From contig OW240913.1 in the NCBI GenBank assembly GCA_933207985.1, positions 104,768,605 through 104,832,604 of the forward strand: a DNA stretch of 64,000 bases, read 5' to 3'. The DNA is from Pelobates cultripes. Its lineage: Eukaryota > Chordata > Amphibia > Anura > Pelobatidae. Position 1 is the stretch's first letter, and each line of letters begins with the position of its first letter. Positions 22,941-36,962 of the stretch are shown one piece after another. A model generated the notes under the pieces. The model was not told the DNA's origin and did not search any database. It worked only from the letters and a program-made list of their open reading frames with translations. Position numbers and translations under genes: made by a program.

Positions 22941-25479
22941 ACATAGTCCATAGTGAGTTAAATGAATATATTATTACTTTGTTAGAAATAGTTTTGAACT
23001 GATTTAAGTAATGTATTAATCATTAATGAATGTAGTATATGGTAAGCTTTACCCATACTTTGCTGACCCCACCCCATGCAATCTTAAATTTACTGTCTAT
23101 TAAACAATGGAACATAAAAGGTTGAAATTTTATGTTAAAACAGATGAATGGTTTTAGCTTTTAAATAAAACGCCCACACCTTGCAACCCATTACCTTGTT
23201 TTTATAGCTGGCCGGCCTGCAGATAAATCTTCCGTCCTTTCTTGAAAGACCTATTGTCTCCTTAACCTTACATTAATCATAAACATGTTAGAAGGATTTA
23301 AGCAAACCTTGATCAATCTGGAAGAGTATAAAGCAAAATTTATGCGGGTAAATTTCATAGTATATGGAGTATACTCAACATGGTACTTTATAAAGCTCTT
23401 TGGCACATGAGTTCTACTATTGTTATATTTGATGTCTTGTATTTCATGAACTGTCTTAAATTGAACAGTTGTTGTTTGAGGATGCTGGTTTATATTTTGT
23501 TAAAAAAAGTTTAATTAATTTTTCTTTCTGTCTCTGGTACCTTTTTTTTTTTATAAAGAAAAATTAGATACTAATGCTTCCGGAACAGACTGAAAGTGGC
23601 TGAACTGATCAAAACATGTTGGTATGCCAGACAAAACGCATGGCATAATTGATCCACCTGCAGAAATATCAATTCAATCTACCCCTTATCTTCAATTTAC
23701 GCAAGAGCCCCACATAAGGGTACCAAATTAGGGGAGCTATTTACTATGCAGCATACTAATTTGGTACCCTAAGTAGGCCAATTCCACACAAGGGTTTTTT
23801 TCTTTTCTCGTGCATATGTCTAAAACATTGGTTAAATGTGAAACGATGAGGACTATGGAACATTTTCAAAGTGTAGGGAAAAGTGTTATTTGCAAAGTTT
23901 TGTAATTATTTAGTGTGAAGTCAGTAATTGCTAAAATGGCATTCATTATTATTAACCATTACTAGCAGCTTCTATTCCACAAATATTAGAATTTGCTGAC
24001 TCTAACTGTCTGAAAGCAACTTGCTCAGATGATCATAGGAGAAGAATGCATACTTGGAGTTTTATCACGTCTTTATGAAGTTGATATGGCAATGAATTGA
24101 AAATATGTTTTTTCTAGATTTATGTCCAATTTGCAAAATGGTAATTTTTTTTAATTTTTATTTCAACAATATAAAGTGCAGAAAATATAGACACGCAGGT
24201 CTTGCAATTAATGTATGTTTTGGAGACTTGCAGGTCTCTTGTCCTATGTCATGCCATTACATCTACCTGCCCTTGACTTTTTACAGACAAGCATGGAAAC
24301 AAGACAAAAATGCTTTTTGATGTTCTTGTCTGGTTGATGTCGATATAGTATTTTCCGAACAAAATCACCTATGTTATACTGAATAGCAACGTTCACGGCC
24401 TGAAGACCATTTTATAACCAGTGGCATATCAGAATACATTCACAGGGAAATAATATAGTTTTGAGAAATTCTTTTTGAACTACATATTCTAAAACAAATG
24501 TAGACAAAACAAAAGTAGAACTCTTCTTCATGTAGTTGCTAATATATACAAAAAAAACACATCCAAAATAAGCGTTTTATATACTTAGATATTTTATCTT
24601 TGCCTTTTAGATTGCTTGCGTTATTGTGACAAGTGACATTCTAATTTCGGTATTTGCTGTCTATTTTTATAGCTTTTTGCTTTAGTGCTTGAACTGCAAA
24701 TGTGATTTAGACTTAGTCTAATGCACAGTTAAGACACATACAAAAGTAATTGTTTCATATCCCACTGTGCTTCCTCATCCCATCACTTCTTCCTTGTCAG
24801 TTGTTTTTGTATAATTACACTGCTGTATCTGTTTGATGCTTAACCCATTTCAGCTCAATTGTCAATAAGACCTTACTAAAATATTCCAAACTGTAAACAT
24901 TCAGTCTTAAAACCATCTAGATCCATCTACTCTCATACATTTCCATTTTTCTCTTTTATCTTAAAAGGTATGGATCGCATGAAATTAAAACTAAAGTAAA
25001 TGCAATTTGTGGTTTAACAAAGCACAACTGCTTCTATCTCAGATACAAGCTGCATTGCATTATAGAAACATTTCATGTCAGTTTATTTATTTATATTTCC
25101 TATAATATACTAAAATTTGCTTGTTGGTTGCTGGTATGACTGACTTTTATGTTCACCAAGCATGGATCTTTTATGTTATCAGAACAAAAGAAAAAAAAAC
25201 ATATTAAACAAAGCAGATCGTAGATTTAGAAAGTGTTTTACTGAGAAGATTACACATTACAGATTTTAATCATTTATCAGTATATCTTATAAAGAGAATG
25301 AGTTTTACAGTTAGTAGGTATAAAAAAACATATAAATCAATTTAAACATATGATTTTACTACAGTTCGATTGTGGATGCAGGTCTATTCAAATGTTTAAA
25401 CTAGTGGACACTTTTTTTGTATTCTAGAAGGTTAATCTACAGTTGAGGAGCACTGTAGGAGAACATTGCCTGACCTACT
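22941..25479. other. AT-rich intergenic, nothing recognised
   Basis: A small inverted repeat (GGGTACCAAATTAG at about 23718 and CTAATTTGGTACCC at about 23757) is the only structure noticed. Short frames have no motif support. Confidence 0.6.
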
Positions 25480-26260
25480 TACTTCTTATAGTAGGAAGAA
25501 AGCAATGGAATATAGCCAGTGTTTAATGGAGATGTAGGAGATAGAACGATATTGCTGCTCAGGGAGTATGGGAGCTTTCCAGCAAAGTAGTTTTGAACAA
25601 ACATGAGCATTGTAGATCTAGAAGGTATTCCTTTTATATAATGAGAGATTTTGTTATTCTATTGATGTACATAGCAACATAACAAAATATACTGTATGAG
25701 TTTAACAATGTGGATCTAAGATTATTATTTCTGGACTATGTATACAACAATGCACTTTCATTTAAATTTTTCAGTCTGTTTCTAGAACATTTTTTTAGCA
25801 GATCAGATAGAGTGAAATTATTTGGATTACATGGTGATCATATGGTGATAATATTTGTGATGATATCTAAATTAAGATCTAATGGACTATCAGACCCTAG
25901 CCACATGTTATCAAGGTATTTAAAGGATTTAAGTAGTGCCAAGTTTCCTTTTTGACTTGATTTTGACATTTTGCTGGGAAATGCCTCATTTATGTTCCAA
26001 ACATAATTTTAGAGAGCTTTGCCATTAGATAAAAAAAAAGTTTTTCTTCAGAGATACATTTTCTGTGTTTGCTTACCCATAACTTTAGAACAGCTTAATG
26101 TTATGATATGTTTAGTTTCTCAGTGAAGATTATATGTGCATATAGGTGTATTCAAAGTTCTGAAAACCTAGATCACTTATAAATAAGGAGAATAAAAGAT
26201 TCAAGAACCAAGAATGGAACCTTGGGGAACTTACATTTAACAATAGCATTTGTGAGAAAG
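25480..26260. repeat. Possible old degraded retroelement
   Basis: Wording such as GGAACCTTGGGGAAC (about 26218) resembles the antisense of an RT GVPQGSV segment in very old LINE copies, and neighbouring text is of the same style. No clear frame survives. Low confidence. Confidence 0.2.
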
Positions 26261-29086
26261 ACTGTTGGCTATAGACACATACTGGGTTTTTCAAACTGAT
26301 GAATAGTGAAGAACCATAAGGGAAAAGATCATAGAGAACAGATAGTAAGATATTTATTATAAAATTTCATCAGCACACTAAGAAATGTGCATATAAAAAT
26401 ACAACCAGCATATACCAATTAACACAAAGGTAGGATCAGTGAGTACAGGAGGAAAAGTCCCATATTAAATGCTCTTTCAAATAAAACAAACCACAATTCA
26501 GAAGAACCAATGAATCTCAGACTTGAATAATTTTTATTTCGAAACCGTCAACCATTCCTAAGCTATAACCTATCCCTTATTAAGACCAGATATACATCTT
26601 ATCTGAAATTATTAATGCTCTCTCACTCAAAAATGAGTTATTTGAGATATAGTATGAGTCTTAATTCTGCGTGCAGGTGTTGGCGCGGTTTCGCTGCCTG
26701 AAAACCCGCCACATGCTGACATCTTCATCCCATGTAACCCACCGCTTATATATAATCTGAAATTGATGACTTAAGCAAATAGCACTATGGTGCACACAGA
26801 GGCATTGAGTCCATGCACATAGCTACAGTCTGACCATATATGTCTATAAATCCACTCTCTAATGCTTACAATTGTTGAGGCTGTTAACTGCAATGGAAAA
26901 ATTGGAAAAGAGGTCTCAGGCAGGGGCCTCTCTCAGTCGTGCTCCTTTGGGTACATGCCTAGAGTGTCTACTCAAAATTTGGCTCTAAGCCAGGTCGACA
27001 TCAATTTTCAGTGACATAGACTTCCTTACAGTTAGTTAATGCCAATGTGTAGGCAAGTTCATCCATCGTCCATCATTTATCAAACAGTCAAAGGAGTTGG
27101 TTATATTCCAGGATAATTACTATTCCATCTTTAAAGACAATAATTCAATATAACCCAAGTTTTGATACACTTCAGATGTTTTGGAAAGTGATGATCTGAT
27201 GATAAAATTATATTTATTTGTTCCATTATGGAACACAATTTCCATTGATTCAACAATAATAATTATTACTTCATTATCGTTTGCTTTTATATTTAATCCA
27301 TTTTGTATCTTGAAGTTGAGGGATTTTTAAACTTTTGATATATCTATACTCTTCTCACTCACATCCATCATATATGAAAATAAGAGATTTGGACATAAGT
27401 ATATATCACTTTTTTTTTTTTTTAAGTATGAAGGTGGTTTGGTGTTCCTGGGGGATGAGGACAGTCACTATAAATATCCCAAAGCCTCTCAGACTTGTAT
27501 ATATAACAGCTATGAAGATAATTCATTAATTTATTTAAAGGGACTTGATTTACTTCTGTGTCTCCTCCTCACCCAAGATCCCAGTAAATGAGAGGAAGAC
27601 CTGGATCTCCCCCTTGGATACTGAATATTTAATTGACAAACGGCTAACTATTTTTTAAAGGGGATTGGTGGCACTGCTTAGGGTAGGAATAGTGTGTTCA
27701 GTTACTCTAAAATGTCTCCATCTCTCACATTCACCATGAAAGAATGGCATACCTGTGACCCATTTGTCATTGTATAACATAACCCCTAAAACTAGGTGCA
27801 TTCGTTATAATGCCTTGGCACTGTCTGCTAGTTTTATATCAAACCATTTAGAAGCCACATAATTTTTATCAAATCACCATTGTCCTGGTTGGACATACTT
27901 TACATTGATAATGTGAAAGTGTAAATTCTGCACAACTATTAATGTAATTGAGGACAGTGGCAGCCACCATGTAACACTTAAATGGTTTGACGAAAACCCA
28001 GGGGATTGGCTCAGAGTCACTCTCGTAGAGTGCCCCTGTAAGCCAAGAAAAATTGTAAATATAAACAAGGAATTTCACACAGGAAGATCCATATGTACTG
28101 CAATTAAAGAAATCCTTCAGAAACATCTGCTATTTTTTCAGATTAGAAACCATCTACCTGCAAGTTATTTTAAGAGAGCCATTCTCTGAAAGAATTCACT
28201 AACACCTGATTTATTACTCTCAAATATATTCTAAACTAGTTCACTTAATTTCACAGGAACTGGATATTATCCATAAATAAGCACATGTAACACCTACTCA
28301 GATCAAAAAGGAAAACCAAATGGATTTGTATGTGCAGTATCACAAATAGAATGCAAGATTCATATATGTATTCACTTTTTGAGTAAAAAAAATAAAAATA
28401 AAAAAAATATATATATGATACCAATAGGGAATTATAAGTGTGTATTTATGTGCATTTGTCTAATAATAGATGTATACAGCACAAAAACAGATCAATTCTT
28501 TCTATGTTTCAATGTACTCAGAACTTGTAAGGGAAAAGGGAAAATAAACATTAACTGCAAGACAGAGTTATAAAATAAGAAAATGTCATTATGGGGAGAG
28601 AGACAGTTTGGGTGTCCAGCTTCGGTCCGTATAGGTTTATCCTTGTGTATGGGTAAAGTTGTGTTGTGTTGAAGGAACAACTACAAAGACTGGTTTACAC
28701 TATTTCATGGAAAGGAAGCAAAGAGAGAAGGTTGCACCTTAATAAAATGGAATATACTAAAGTAAAAATTGCAGAAATATTATATACAGTAAAACAAGTC
28801 TGGTCCAAATACAATGGTATATAGGCGGTAGATAAGAAGTCTTGAAGGGAACAGCCAGACTGGATAAAATCAGGGATTCTTGGAGGTGGAGCGCTTGTAA
28901 TTCCAGAATAGCATGGAAAACATAAAAGAGAGAACCCCAATGGGAATAGTATAGGATATATTTAATTTAAAAAAAATTCAACTCTGCTGCTAGTTGCAGT
29001 CTCTAAAAGACAGTGGCTAATATTTTTCAGTCAGTCCTAATCATATTGTTTTTAATCGGCTTGCTAAGTATAATTTGTGTCCTGCA
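26261..29086. other. Intergenic, no recognised gene
   Basis: AT-rich. 26670-26740 has a GCGGTTTCGC..TCTTCATCCC stretch loosely like the hairpin-box family. 27410-27425 is a T tract. Otherwise nothing. Confidence 0.5.
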
Positions 29087-29193
29087 GTGGTTTATGGCAT
29101 ATGTCGATCAGCACCGGCAAACAGTTTTAAATAAGGGGTAGCCACTTTGTTAAAACTGTTTGCCGGTGCTGATCAACATATGCCATAAACCAC
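29087..29193. repeat. 44-bp-arm hairpin (fold-back)
   Basis: Arms 29087-29130 and 29150-29193 match at 43 of 44 positions with a 19-base spacer. The core word is AGCACCGGCAAACAG with its complement. No target duplication found; could be a small MITE or a cruciform-forming duplication. Confidence 0.9.
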
Positions 29194-29309
29194 TTTGTCT
29201 GCTAATTTTTCCTTTTTCAAACAAATAAAATTCAAGAACCTACTGTTCACTTGCTGCCTAATATATCCTGCCCCTTGACAGTTGCTTTTGTAATAATATA
29301 ATCAATGTT

Positions 29310-29511
29310 TTTTTTTTTTAGTAAATCTTTATTTTTGTTGTGCATATATGAACACAGCATCCTGCATTGTCGCAACAACAAATGCAGGAATATGCAGAAT
29401 ACATAATGAAACATGTAACATGATAATATGAACAGTTAAAGATATCACTTTGCTTCATTTCGATGTGGCAGCATGTTTTTTAATGTTAAGGTCATATTAG
29501 CTACAAGTAAG
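29310..29511 (-). mobile_element. Poly(A)-tailed retroposon with target duplication
   Basis: 202 bp flanked by the exact 13-bp duplication TATAATCAATGTT (29297-29309 and 29512-29524). The plus strand starts with a T tract followed by TAAATCTTTATTTTTG, so on the minus strand it ends in AATAAAGATTTA and a poly(A) tail. It is a SINE or a 5'-truncated LINE; the family is not recognised. Confidence 0.75.
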
Positions 29512-29524
29512 TATAATCAATGTT

Positions 29525-31439
29525 GTTCACTTAATTTATCAGTGGTTTTAATATTGTCGCTGATCAGTGTATCTAACAAACAGCGATTATAATTTTTTGT
29601 GGGGGTATTTGGCCAATGTAGTGTCCCTTTAAACCATGATTACAGCTCAGGTATTTAAATAAAAAACAAGATTTGATTTTATCATAAATATTAAAGTGGT
29701 ATGATTTTGTAAATATGATGTTTAATTATAATATTTGTATAATTAAAATAACATCAATATTATTTTGTTTGCCAATTGTATTTTTACTATATATTGTTTA
29801 TTCTATATTTTTACTGAACACGGTGGCTTAGAGCAGTAGATATTTAATTGCTATCTGCCATGCACATGACATTAAGAAAATTTACCCAAGATACAGTTCC
29901 ACTCTGTATAATCTTGTTTATGCTTGTCTGCATCATGTTCCCTCGGAGAATTAATTTATTGTTTATTTTTGAGCATGAAGCATTCTCAATTTCTAAAACA
30001 AAATATAAGTGTCAAAGAATGAAAATCACAGCAGAGGAAATTGTCAGAGAGGAGACTTTTTACCATCTCTAAGATAAAAACACCACAAAATTGGACTCAT
30101 GGAACAACTACAATATTTGTGCCAATAAAATGAAAAGGAAAAAATATTTTTTTCTTCTTCTATAAATACAGGTACACAATCATTATTGTCCTATTTACCT
30201 TTAAAGAAACACTAAAGTCATTAAAAAAATAAAAAATTGTATCATATAAACATACCAAAACATCTACAGGTTGTCAATTAGCGAGTCTACTGTATTCACA
30301 GTCTGAGATAAAAATCATGTAGTGCTTTAACATGAATTAACCTTATTAAAAAAACTTTTATTATGCTTATAGGTGCAAGGTACATTAACATTAATTGTCC
30401 ATAAAATACGATAATAAGGCCCATATGCAGTAAACACAGCTACATCTGAAACAGTTACATCAAGCATCTATGGCATTTGGAGTGGCCCATGTAAAACTGC
30501 AGATTGAAGTGCAAGTGTATGCAGTGCACTTAGTGTTATCACTTGTCTCCTTCCCTAGCTGCTAGAATAAAGCTTTGTAGTTTGACCTACAAAGGTTGCT
30601 GTACAGTATGGGTCAAGGGAAGGAGGCTGACATTGACATGTGTTTGTTTCCAACTATGTTTCATTAAGATCTTGGAGATCATAGAGAGTTGCCGATATGT
30701 CATGACCCTATGTGTTGTGTAGTTGTTATTTGATTTTGCTTAGGGCTTAAGCCCCAGACATTTTTGGAGCCCAGCAAAGTCCCGTCACACAAATGTTCAA
30801 TACAGCAGAGGGACAGCCACAATTATACCACATAAGAATAATAAACCTCAGGTCTAGGTAAAAAAATGTATTCATATTAGGATATTTGAACTAGGTGATC
30901 TGCAATTTTCCTACAAGTGTTTTTTATTTTGTGTAAACACTGCAGTTGGTAAGTTGTTATCATAAGATCTACATCATACTTATATTCTTTCTCAGAATCT
31001 AAATCATTCTTATAGATTCTATTTCACATTTAGAATTGAACTACTGAAATGTGAAAGACACTCTGAATAGAATATTATCTAAATGCTGTGATCTTACAAG
31101 AATGAATGAAAATGACCTGTGATATGGTTTCAATTCTAACCTTAAAAATAGTTTGCAAGCAAAAAAATAAAAAAAACAGCAAATTTGAGCATTTTAGTTA
31201 GCTTTGTAAAGAATGGAATGAATTTAATTTAAAAGTAATAACCAACCACCCAGTGTGCAAATGTTTAATGGGCAAGCAAGTAATTTTTAAAGGTATTAAG
31301 CCAATTAAATAATGAAATGCTTTGGTTGCCCATTCTATTCTAAAACCGTATAGGAACTGCTCCTAGATCTCCTTTTTAGGAGCACTGAAAGGAAGGAATA
31401 GAATACATGTGTATATATACAAATATATAAAAAGTCCTG
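29525..31439. other. Intergenic with TTAA-MITE ends
   Basis: 29620-29635 (TAGTGTCCCTTTAAA) and 30201-30220 (TTAAAGAAACACTAAAGTCA) look like isolated right and left ends of TTAA MITEs. 30350-30480 resembles an antisense retroposon start (ACTTTTATTATGC). Remainder unassigned. Confidence 0.4.
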
Positions 31440-31706
31440 CCTCTGGCACTCACCATAAATAAAACAAAATAATCAGCAATACCTGTGTGCTTCCAGTGCC
31501 ACAAAATAGAAGGTAAATGAGAGGAGCACTCCTAGGAAATTTTCCAATCTGTGTTTATTCAAGAAAAACGACGTCAACGTTTCAGCTCCCCATGGAGCTT
31601 TCATCAGGACCTGATGAAAGCTCCATGGGGAGCTGAAACGTTGACATAGTTTTTGGAATAAAAGAAAATTTAAGACTGGAAACTCCTAGAGTGCCGGTAT
31701 TTTTTT

Positions 31707-31740
<34 letters not shown>
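31440..31740. mobile_element. Head-to-head pair of hairpin/AATAAA modules, copies C and D
   Basis: Two divergent copies meet at 31609. The left copy reads minus, with AATAAA complement at 31554-31559; the right copy reads plus, with AATAAA at 31657-31662. Their 5' boxes form a perfect 36-bp inverted repeat (31573-31608 and 31610-31645; core TTTCAGCTCCCCATGGAGC). After AATAAA both have GGAAA..CCTAG and GAGTGC words. The right copy ends in TTTTTTTGGAT and an AT tract. This could be twin-primed retroposition or two insertions. Confidence 0.75.
31709..31740. repeat. AT dinucleotide microsatellite
   Basis: 16 AT units at the 3' end of module copy D, plausibly grown from its tail. Confidence 0.95.
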
Positions 31741-31748
<8 letters not shown>

Positions 31749-31969
31749 TATTTTATTTTTTTCTTAGCTTTCCAAGACATTCAATTTTTAATAATAGCAT
31801 ATTGCAGTAAAGAGAAATTGTTGCTAAACCTACCCAGCATTTATATTTTCCTCATCTGCTTTGCCCTTGGTACTAGATTGGTAAACTGGAAAATGTAATC
31901 AGTAGACCCACATTTAGCTCTTATTAATAATATGCTTCTACACAAATACACACACTTCAATAAAGTGTG

Positions 31970-32290
31970 TTTTATTGCGGTGGAGCTCCGTGATAGTCTC
32001 CCAAACATAACCCATTACTGAGAATATAACTGCAGATGTGTTCTGTGAAGCACTCCGTTATAGATTACTGTGCATGGTGTTGTTGAGGAGCTCACATTAG
32101 TATGTGTTTTATTGTTGATACAATCTTAAGCACCATACGTTAATAGGAGCTTTTGTGGTAGACTTATACACATACACACACTATAGTGACTGTTATTGCT
32201 TTGGTGTTACATGATGCACTTATACACAATGCACATTGCTGTTTTATTGATGAGGAACTCTGGGGCTATATTACTAGTTTGGACAGTTGT
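31970..32290. repeat. Degenerate monomers of the GGAACTCTAT satellite
   Basis: GGTGGAGCTCCGTGATAG, GAAGCACTCCGTTATAG, GAGGAGCTCACATTAG and GAGGAACTCTGGGGC recur at 55-75-bp spacing, like the units at 5.54-5.73 kb but more decayed. Confidence 0.45.
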
Positions 32291-33630
32291 AAATATTGAT
32301 TACTGCCATACTCTTTTTAACCTTTTTTTTTTTAACCAAGTTTCACCATTTTTTTTAAATGTATTTTTTTTTACACTTTCTGTATGTGACGGAAATTGTA
32401 TTTCTTTTCCTATTCTAACATTTGAGACCTACCTTTAATACTGCAAACTAAGGAATACTGTATAGCATTTAAATTATTTATTGTTTATCCTCAAATATTT
32501 CTATAAAGGATGAGCAAATAAATAAAGCCATTGAACGCTTCCATGCATGGCTCTGCTTAGCTCTGTAGAGCTAACAGACGCAGGGACATTGTTTGCACAT
32601 CCCAACAGGACTACGGTAAGTTACCAAACAGTACTAAAATAATTTCCCTGTGTTAGTTGTGGCATTTGGCATATTCCTTTTTAAATTTTAATAATTTGCA
32701 CATTCTTATTTTTTAAGCATCTCTAAGCCCATGGACTTTATCTTAAAATTGGGTTTGTCCTATGTTTATGTACTCATCCCATGTTTAAAATAAACATTAT
32801 GCTATTTTCTTTGAATGAAAAGAACATTGAAGTAAAGGGATTACAATTAGTTTCAAAAATGAACTTTAGTGCATAGACTCCATACTTGTTTTTTCTATCT
32901 CTATTTAAAATATATGTACAACTGCAATTACCATTTATAGAGAAAAACATTTAAATTCAATCAAAAGCTTTCCGAGGCTTTAATAAGAATGGAATTATAC
33001 CTAACAAATGCTTTTACTATTGTTTTTATTTTTTGTTCTTTAAATGCAAGTCAGTATGTAGATCACTCACAAAACAATTCTTATCTGAAATTAGATGAAT
33101 GTAAATGTTGCCACATTCAAGTTTATCTTATCTGGTAAATATTTAATTAACCAAAGTTCTGATAACAGTACTTCTCTCAAACATTGAATTATATGATATC
33201 AATCAAAATAAAGTGAAAACATAGTGTTTGATTTTAATTTGTGGAAAATAATTAACATGTTCTAATTTCCTATGAGGTTGACAACTACAGGCATAAACAG
33301 TGCTACACAAATGTTTTACATTGGGTTACCGAAATAAGGTCATATAGTTACAAATGGCAGATTTAACAATTCAAATAAATATCAAAATCTAAGATTTATT
33401 TGTATAAAATATAAATACTATTTTTTTTTCAAAGTTTTAATCTATAAAATGTATATAATAACGTTAAACATGGAATGTATTCACTGTATAGCATATTGTG
33501 GTATGTGATTCAGTTTTTTTTTTGTTTTTTTTAAACTAAAATAAAAAGTTTTTCAGCTTGAACATTTTTCCAACTCAGCCAGTCTACATTTTTTTATTTT
33601 TCATTGACTATTCAGAGTTAGGCTGACTAA
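32291..33630. other. AT-rich intergenic, nothing recognised
   Basis: T and A tracts, no coding frames with motif support. Confidence 0.6.
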
Positions 33631-34080
33631 AACACCTTTTATACAAGCACCATGACCACTTCGGTGATTTGAAGTGCTCATAATGTCTGGAGTTTGTATG
33701 TACATAGTTCTGCTACTAAACACTGCCCAATTGGAGTTTAACCTATTTGCTGCCAGAGGTATAATTCCACCAACCAATCAGTGCACAGAGCTGATTAGCT
33801 GATGTTTTCAGCCAATGAATGGCCAGCAAGATCAGCATCTGCAGCTATACAGAGTACGGAGGCACATCAAGGCATAGAGGATCCTCTGCACCCGGTGGGA
33901 GCCAGGGTAAGGGAGGGGGGAAATATGATCCCTGATGGTCTGGTGGGAGATGCAGCACATCTGCACTCCCAGTGGGTGCAGAAAGCTTGTTCAGGCCAGC
34001 AATTAATCAGAGCATTGTTCTCAGTAATGTTCTAATACAGTGCAGACAAGAGAGACTAATTAAGGCCTTGCGAGCCCCAC
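33631..34080. repeat. TTAA-type MITE remnant
   Basis: CAAGCACCATGACCACTTC near the left side matches the subterminal word of the MITE at 18.8 kb, and CCAACCAATCAGTGCACAG is an internal module. Ends decayed; a short frame at 33802-34035 is not supported. Confidence 0.45.
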
Positions 34081-36495
34081 AGCAAGTGAATGGACAGGCC
34101 GGTCAGGGAGATCTTTGATATATAGTACAATATAATTAACTGAATATGTGACTAATGTAAAACTTATTTTGTCATCTATGTACAACAGAAATCATACTTA
34201 ACATTATTCAAATACATATATTTTTAATTCAAAAATATACCCATACATATTCTAGTCCAGGAAACTATCTGTATACATTGCAGGCTCTGTAGATCACCTT
34301 CTCTCTATATTTTGAGAGCATCCTCTTGGACCCCCACTGAACTTGCAATTTCTAGCTAAAACTACAGAGCTCTTTGTTTTTCCTCTCCGAAGCTGATTAG
34401 AGCTGGAAGAAGCCAAAGTCACCATACACACCTGCAAATGAGCTGTATACGCACAGGTTAGCAGCAGGGGTGTACACAGTGATCAAGAATGAACTTTTAG
34501 TGCTTAGACCAAAAAACTGACAGAAAAAAAAGGAAATAAGAAAACATCTTACAATCTGCTACACTGGAGAGAATTCTACTGGTGGTAAATTTGATCAGCT
34601 CTGCATTTTGTGACTAAAACCCCTTATTGGGTTAGTCACTAAACTCTGAATTGTCACAATTTAAAGTGAACTTGTCATGACAGATCCAGGATTGCAGATT
34701 CTATCTGGCTTTACTTTGATACTATCACTGTGAAAAGCTCATATTTTAATTCTATTACCCATGTCTATCACAGAGCATCAATCACGTTTTCATTGAATGG
34801 CTCATTCACTGTAAAATACACCTCTCCTACATACCACTTTTAGGAAGGACAGACTGGCTTTCCATAATAGATGAAATGTCCCCAACATTTTATGTTGGCT
34901 TTTTGTAAAAAAAAAACAAAGTATATGTTCTCTCTCTCCATTCTCAGAATACCTGTCCAAATCTGCTGCAAGAAATCCCCCTGGGTGTTTCTCTCCTCCC
35001 TGTGTGCCCTTGCTGGTGCTGCTATCACACAAAGCCTATCCTCATCTCCTTTCTTTCAAATTTAATAAAAACCTTGTCTGTAACGACAAATCCTTATTTT
35101 GACCCTGTGAATCCTAATTTTGACCATTATATTTAAATACAATGTTTTGAATGTATTTACAAGTATATAAAATATATTTAGCAGTAGCAGCAACATGCAA
35201 ATGGCCATTTACAGATTGACAGGCAGCACTCAGTATATGGCATGACAATGTTTAGGCAGTTAGAACATACACACCTGGAGCCAAGTTTGTTACCAGTGAA
35301 TCTTTAACTCCATTTTTTGGAACTTTCAGCAGTCGTAGTTGGATTACATTGGTTTTCTATTAAAGTGTTTGTTACAACCTTTTCAATTATATGTGACCAT
35401 CATAAATATAGTGTTTCTTACTGATAAACCAACAACTCTTTATGTACCATGCATATAAAAAAAATCTCTTAAATTCTTAAAAATAAAAATTTGCATGTCA
35501 AATATAGGTTCATGGAATTTTCAAAAACAATAGCGCAAATAACCCTTTTCTACATTAGCCAACTTCTTTAGCGATTTTTTTTTCTTTTTCCAATTAAAGA
35601 AAAAAAATGTATGTTCCTTTCTAAGGGAAAAGCTGTCTTAATTAGGACTGGCATGTTTTTCAAATTCAGTAGGCTTGTGAAAAGAGAGAAGAAAATTACT
35701 TCTGCAGGTTTGGAAACAGTGGATAAAAACAAGAATACATTGTAAGAGCTCTGCAGACATGTCGTCGCTCACTAAATTTCAATATTTTTCACTGCTGTGT
35801 CCCTGACATCCAGCATAAAAGGATTTCAATAATGTCTGTTGAATAATAAACTTTTCAATGCTAAACGGATCCGGTAAATCTTTCTAATTTAGGACTCAAT
35901 TTATTATTGTTTGATAAGCTTTTCAATTTTTTTTTATTTTTTTTTGAATAAGTATAAAACTATAAACTTCATCAAAAGCATAAAACATTATTTTAATTTT
36001 ATAATATTTTTTAAAACATTTATAGCTTTTTTTAATATATATTAGATATATTTTTTGATATTTTCATATTTTGAAAAAAATATTTTAGTAGTTTATCCAA
36101 AACTATTACATCATTTTAAAAGCTTACTAAATATTATATCAAGGCCTTTTAGTCCTAACACACTTCTGTCCAGGACTAGTATTATACCATTTGATTATTG
36201 ATCTATGGCTGTTCTCTGAGTAAATGGTGATGCTGGTCATATATAATATAATATATTATGTTCTAGATTTCATCAGTTAAGCTCACTCGAAAATATATTG
36301 ACTCTTGTTGACTTGCAAAGAGAAACAGTAAAATGAATAGGAAGTCATTGTAACCTTTTTAAAACTATGGTGCAAACTCTGTTGAATGTCTCACACTTAT
36401 GTTGTCTCCCTCTGTATTTTCCCTTTTCATAATGTGAAACCACACCTTAGTCCTCCTTTATGTCTATGTCAGCCTTTGTCTACTGTTTATGCTAC
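34081..36495. other. Intergenic with conserved-looking non-coding block
   Basis: No gene. 35540-35910 stands out as non-repetitive, with TTAATTAGGACT and AATTTAGGACTC words. Very AT-rich tract at 35920-36110. Confidence 0.5.
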
Positions 36496-36499
36496 TTAA

Positions 36500-36962
36500 A
36501 GGAAAATGCAGTGTTAACATTACAGCCTAGTGATTACTCCACTGGTCACTCCTTAGATGGCTGCTAGAGGTGCTTCCTTGGGCAGTGCTGCAGAGTAAGC
36601 AGCACTGCCATTCAGTTTATCCACCCTCTGCATGAACTTTCCTCATAGAGATGCATTGATTCAAATTATCTCTAAGAGGAGATCATGATTGGCAATGGCT
36701 GTGTTTGACTTGTGCTGGCTCTGCTTCTAATCTGCCACCTTGACAATATCAGCCAATCCTATGGGGAAGCATTGTGATTGGCTCAGAACAACACTTCTGA
36801 TGATGTCAGGCAAGCAGGCAGGTCAGGGACAGAGACAGCAGCTGCAGACTTGAATACAAGTACAACTTTACTATATTTAGGGAGGCAAGAGGATTTGGGG
36901 GCGTGGGTAGATGACAATTTTAACACTATACATGTTTGTGTTCCTGACCCTATAGTGTTCCT
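36500..36962. mobile_element. T2/Kolobok-like TTAA MITE with intact target sites
   Basis: 463 bp between TTAA (36496-36499) and TTAA (36963-36966). Left end AGGAAAATGCAGTG; right end CCTGACCCTATAGTGTTCCT. Internal modules: GGCTGCTAGAGGTGC, CTCATAGAGATGCATTGA, CCTATGGGGAAGCATTG. Non-coding. Confidence 0.85.
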
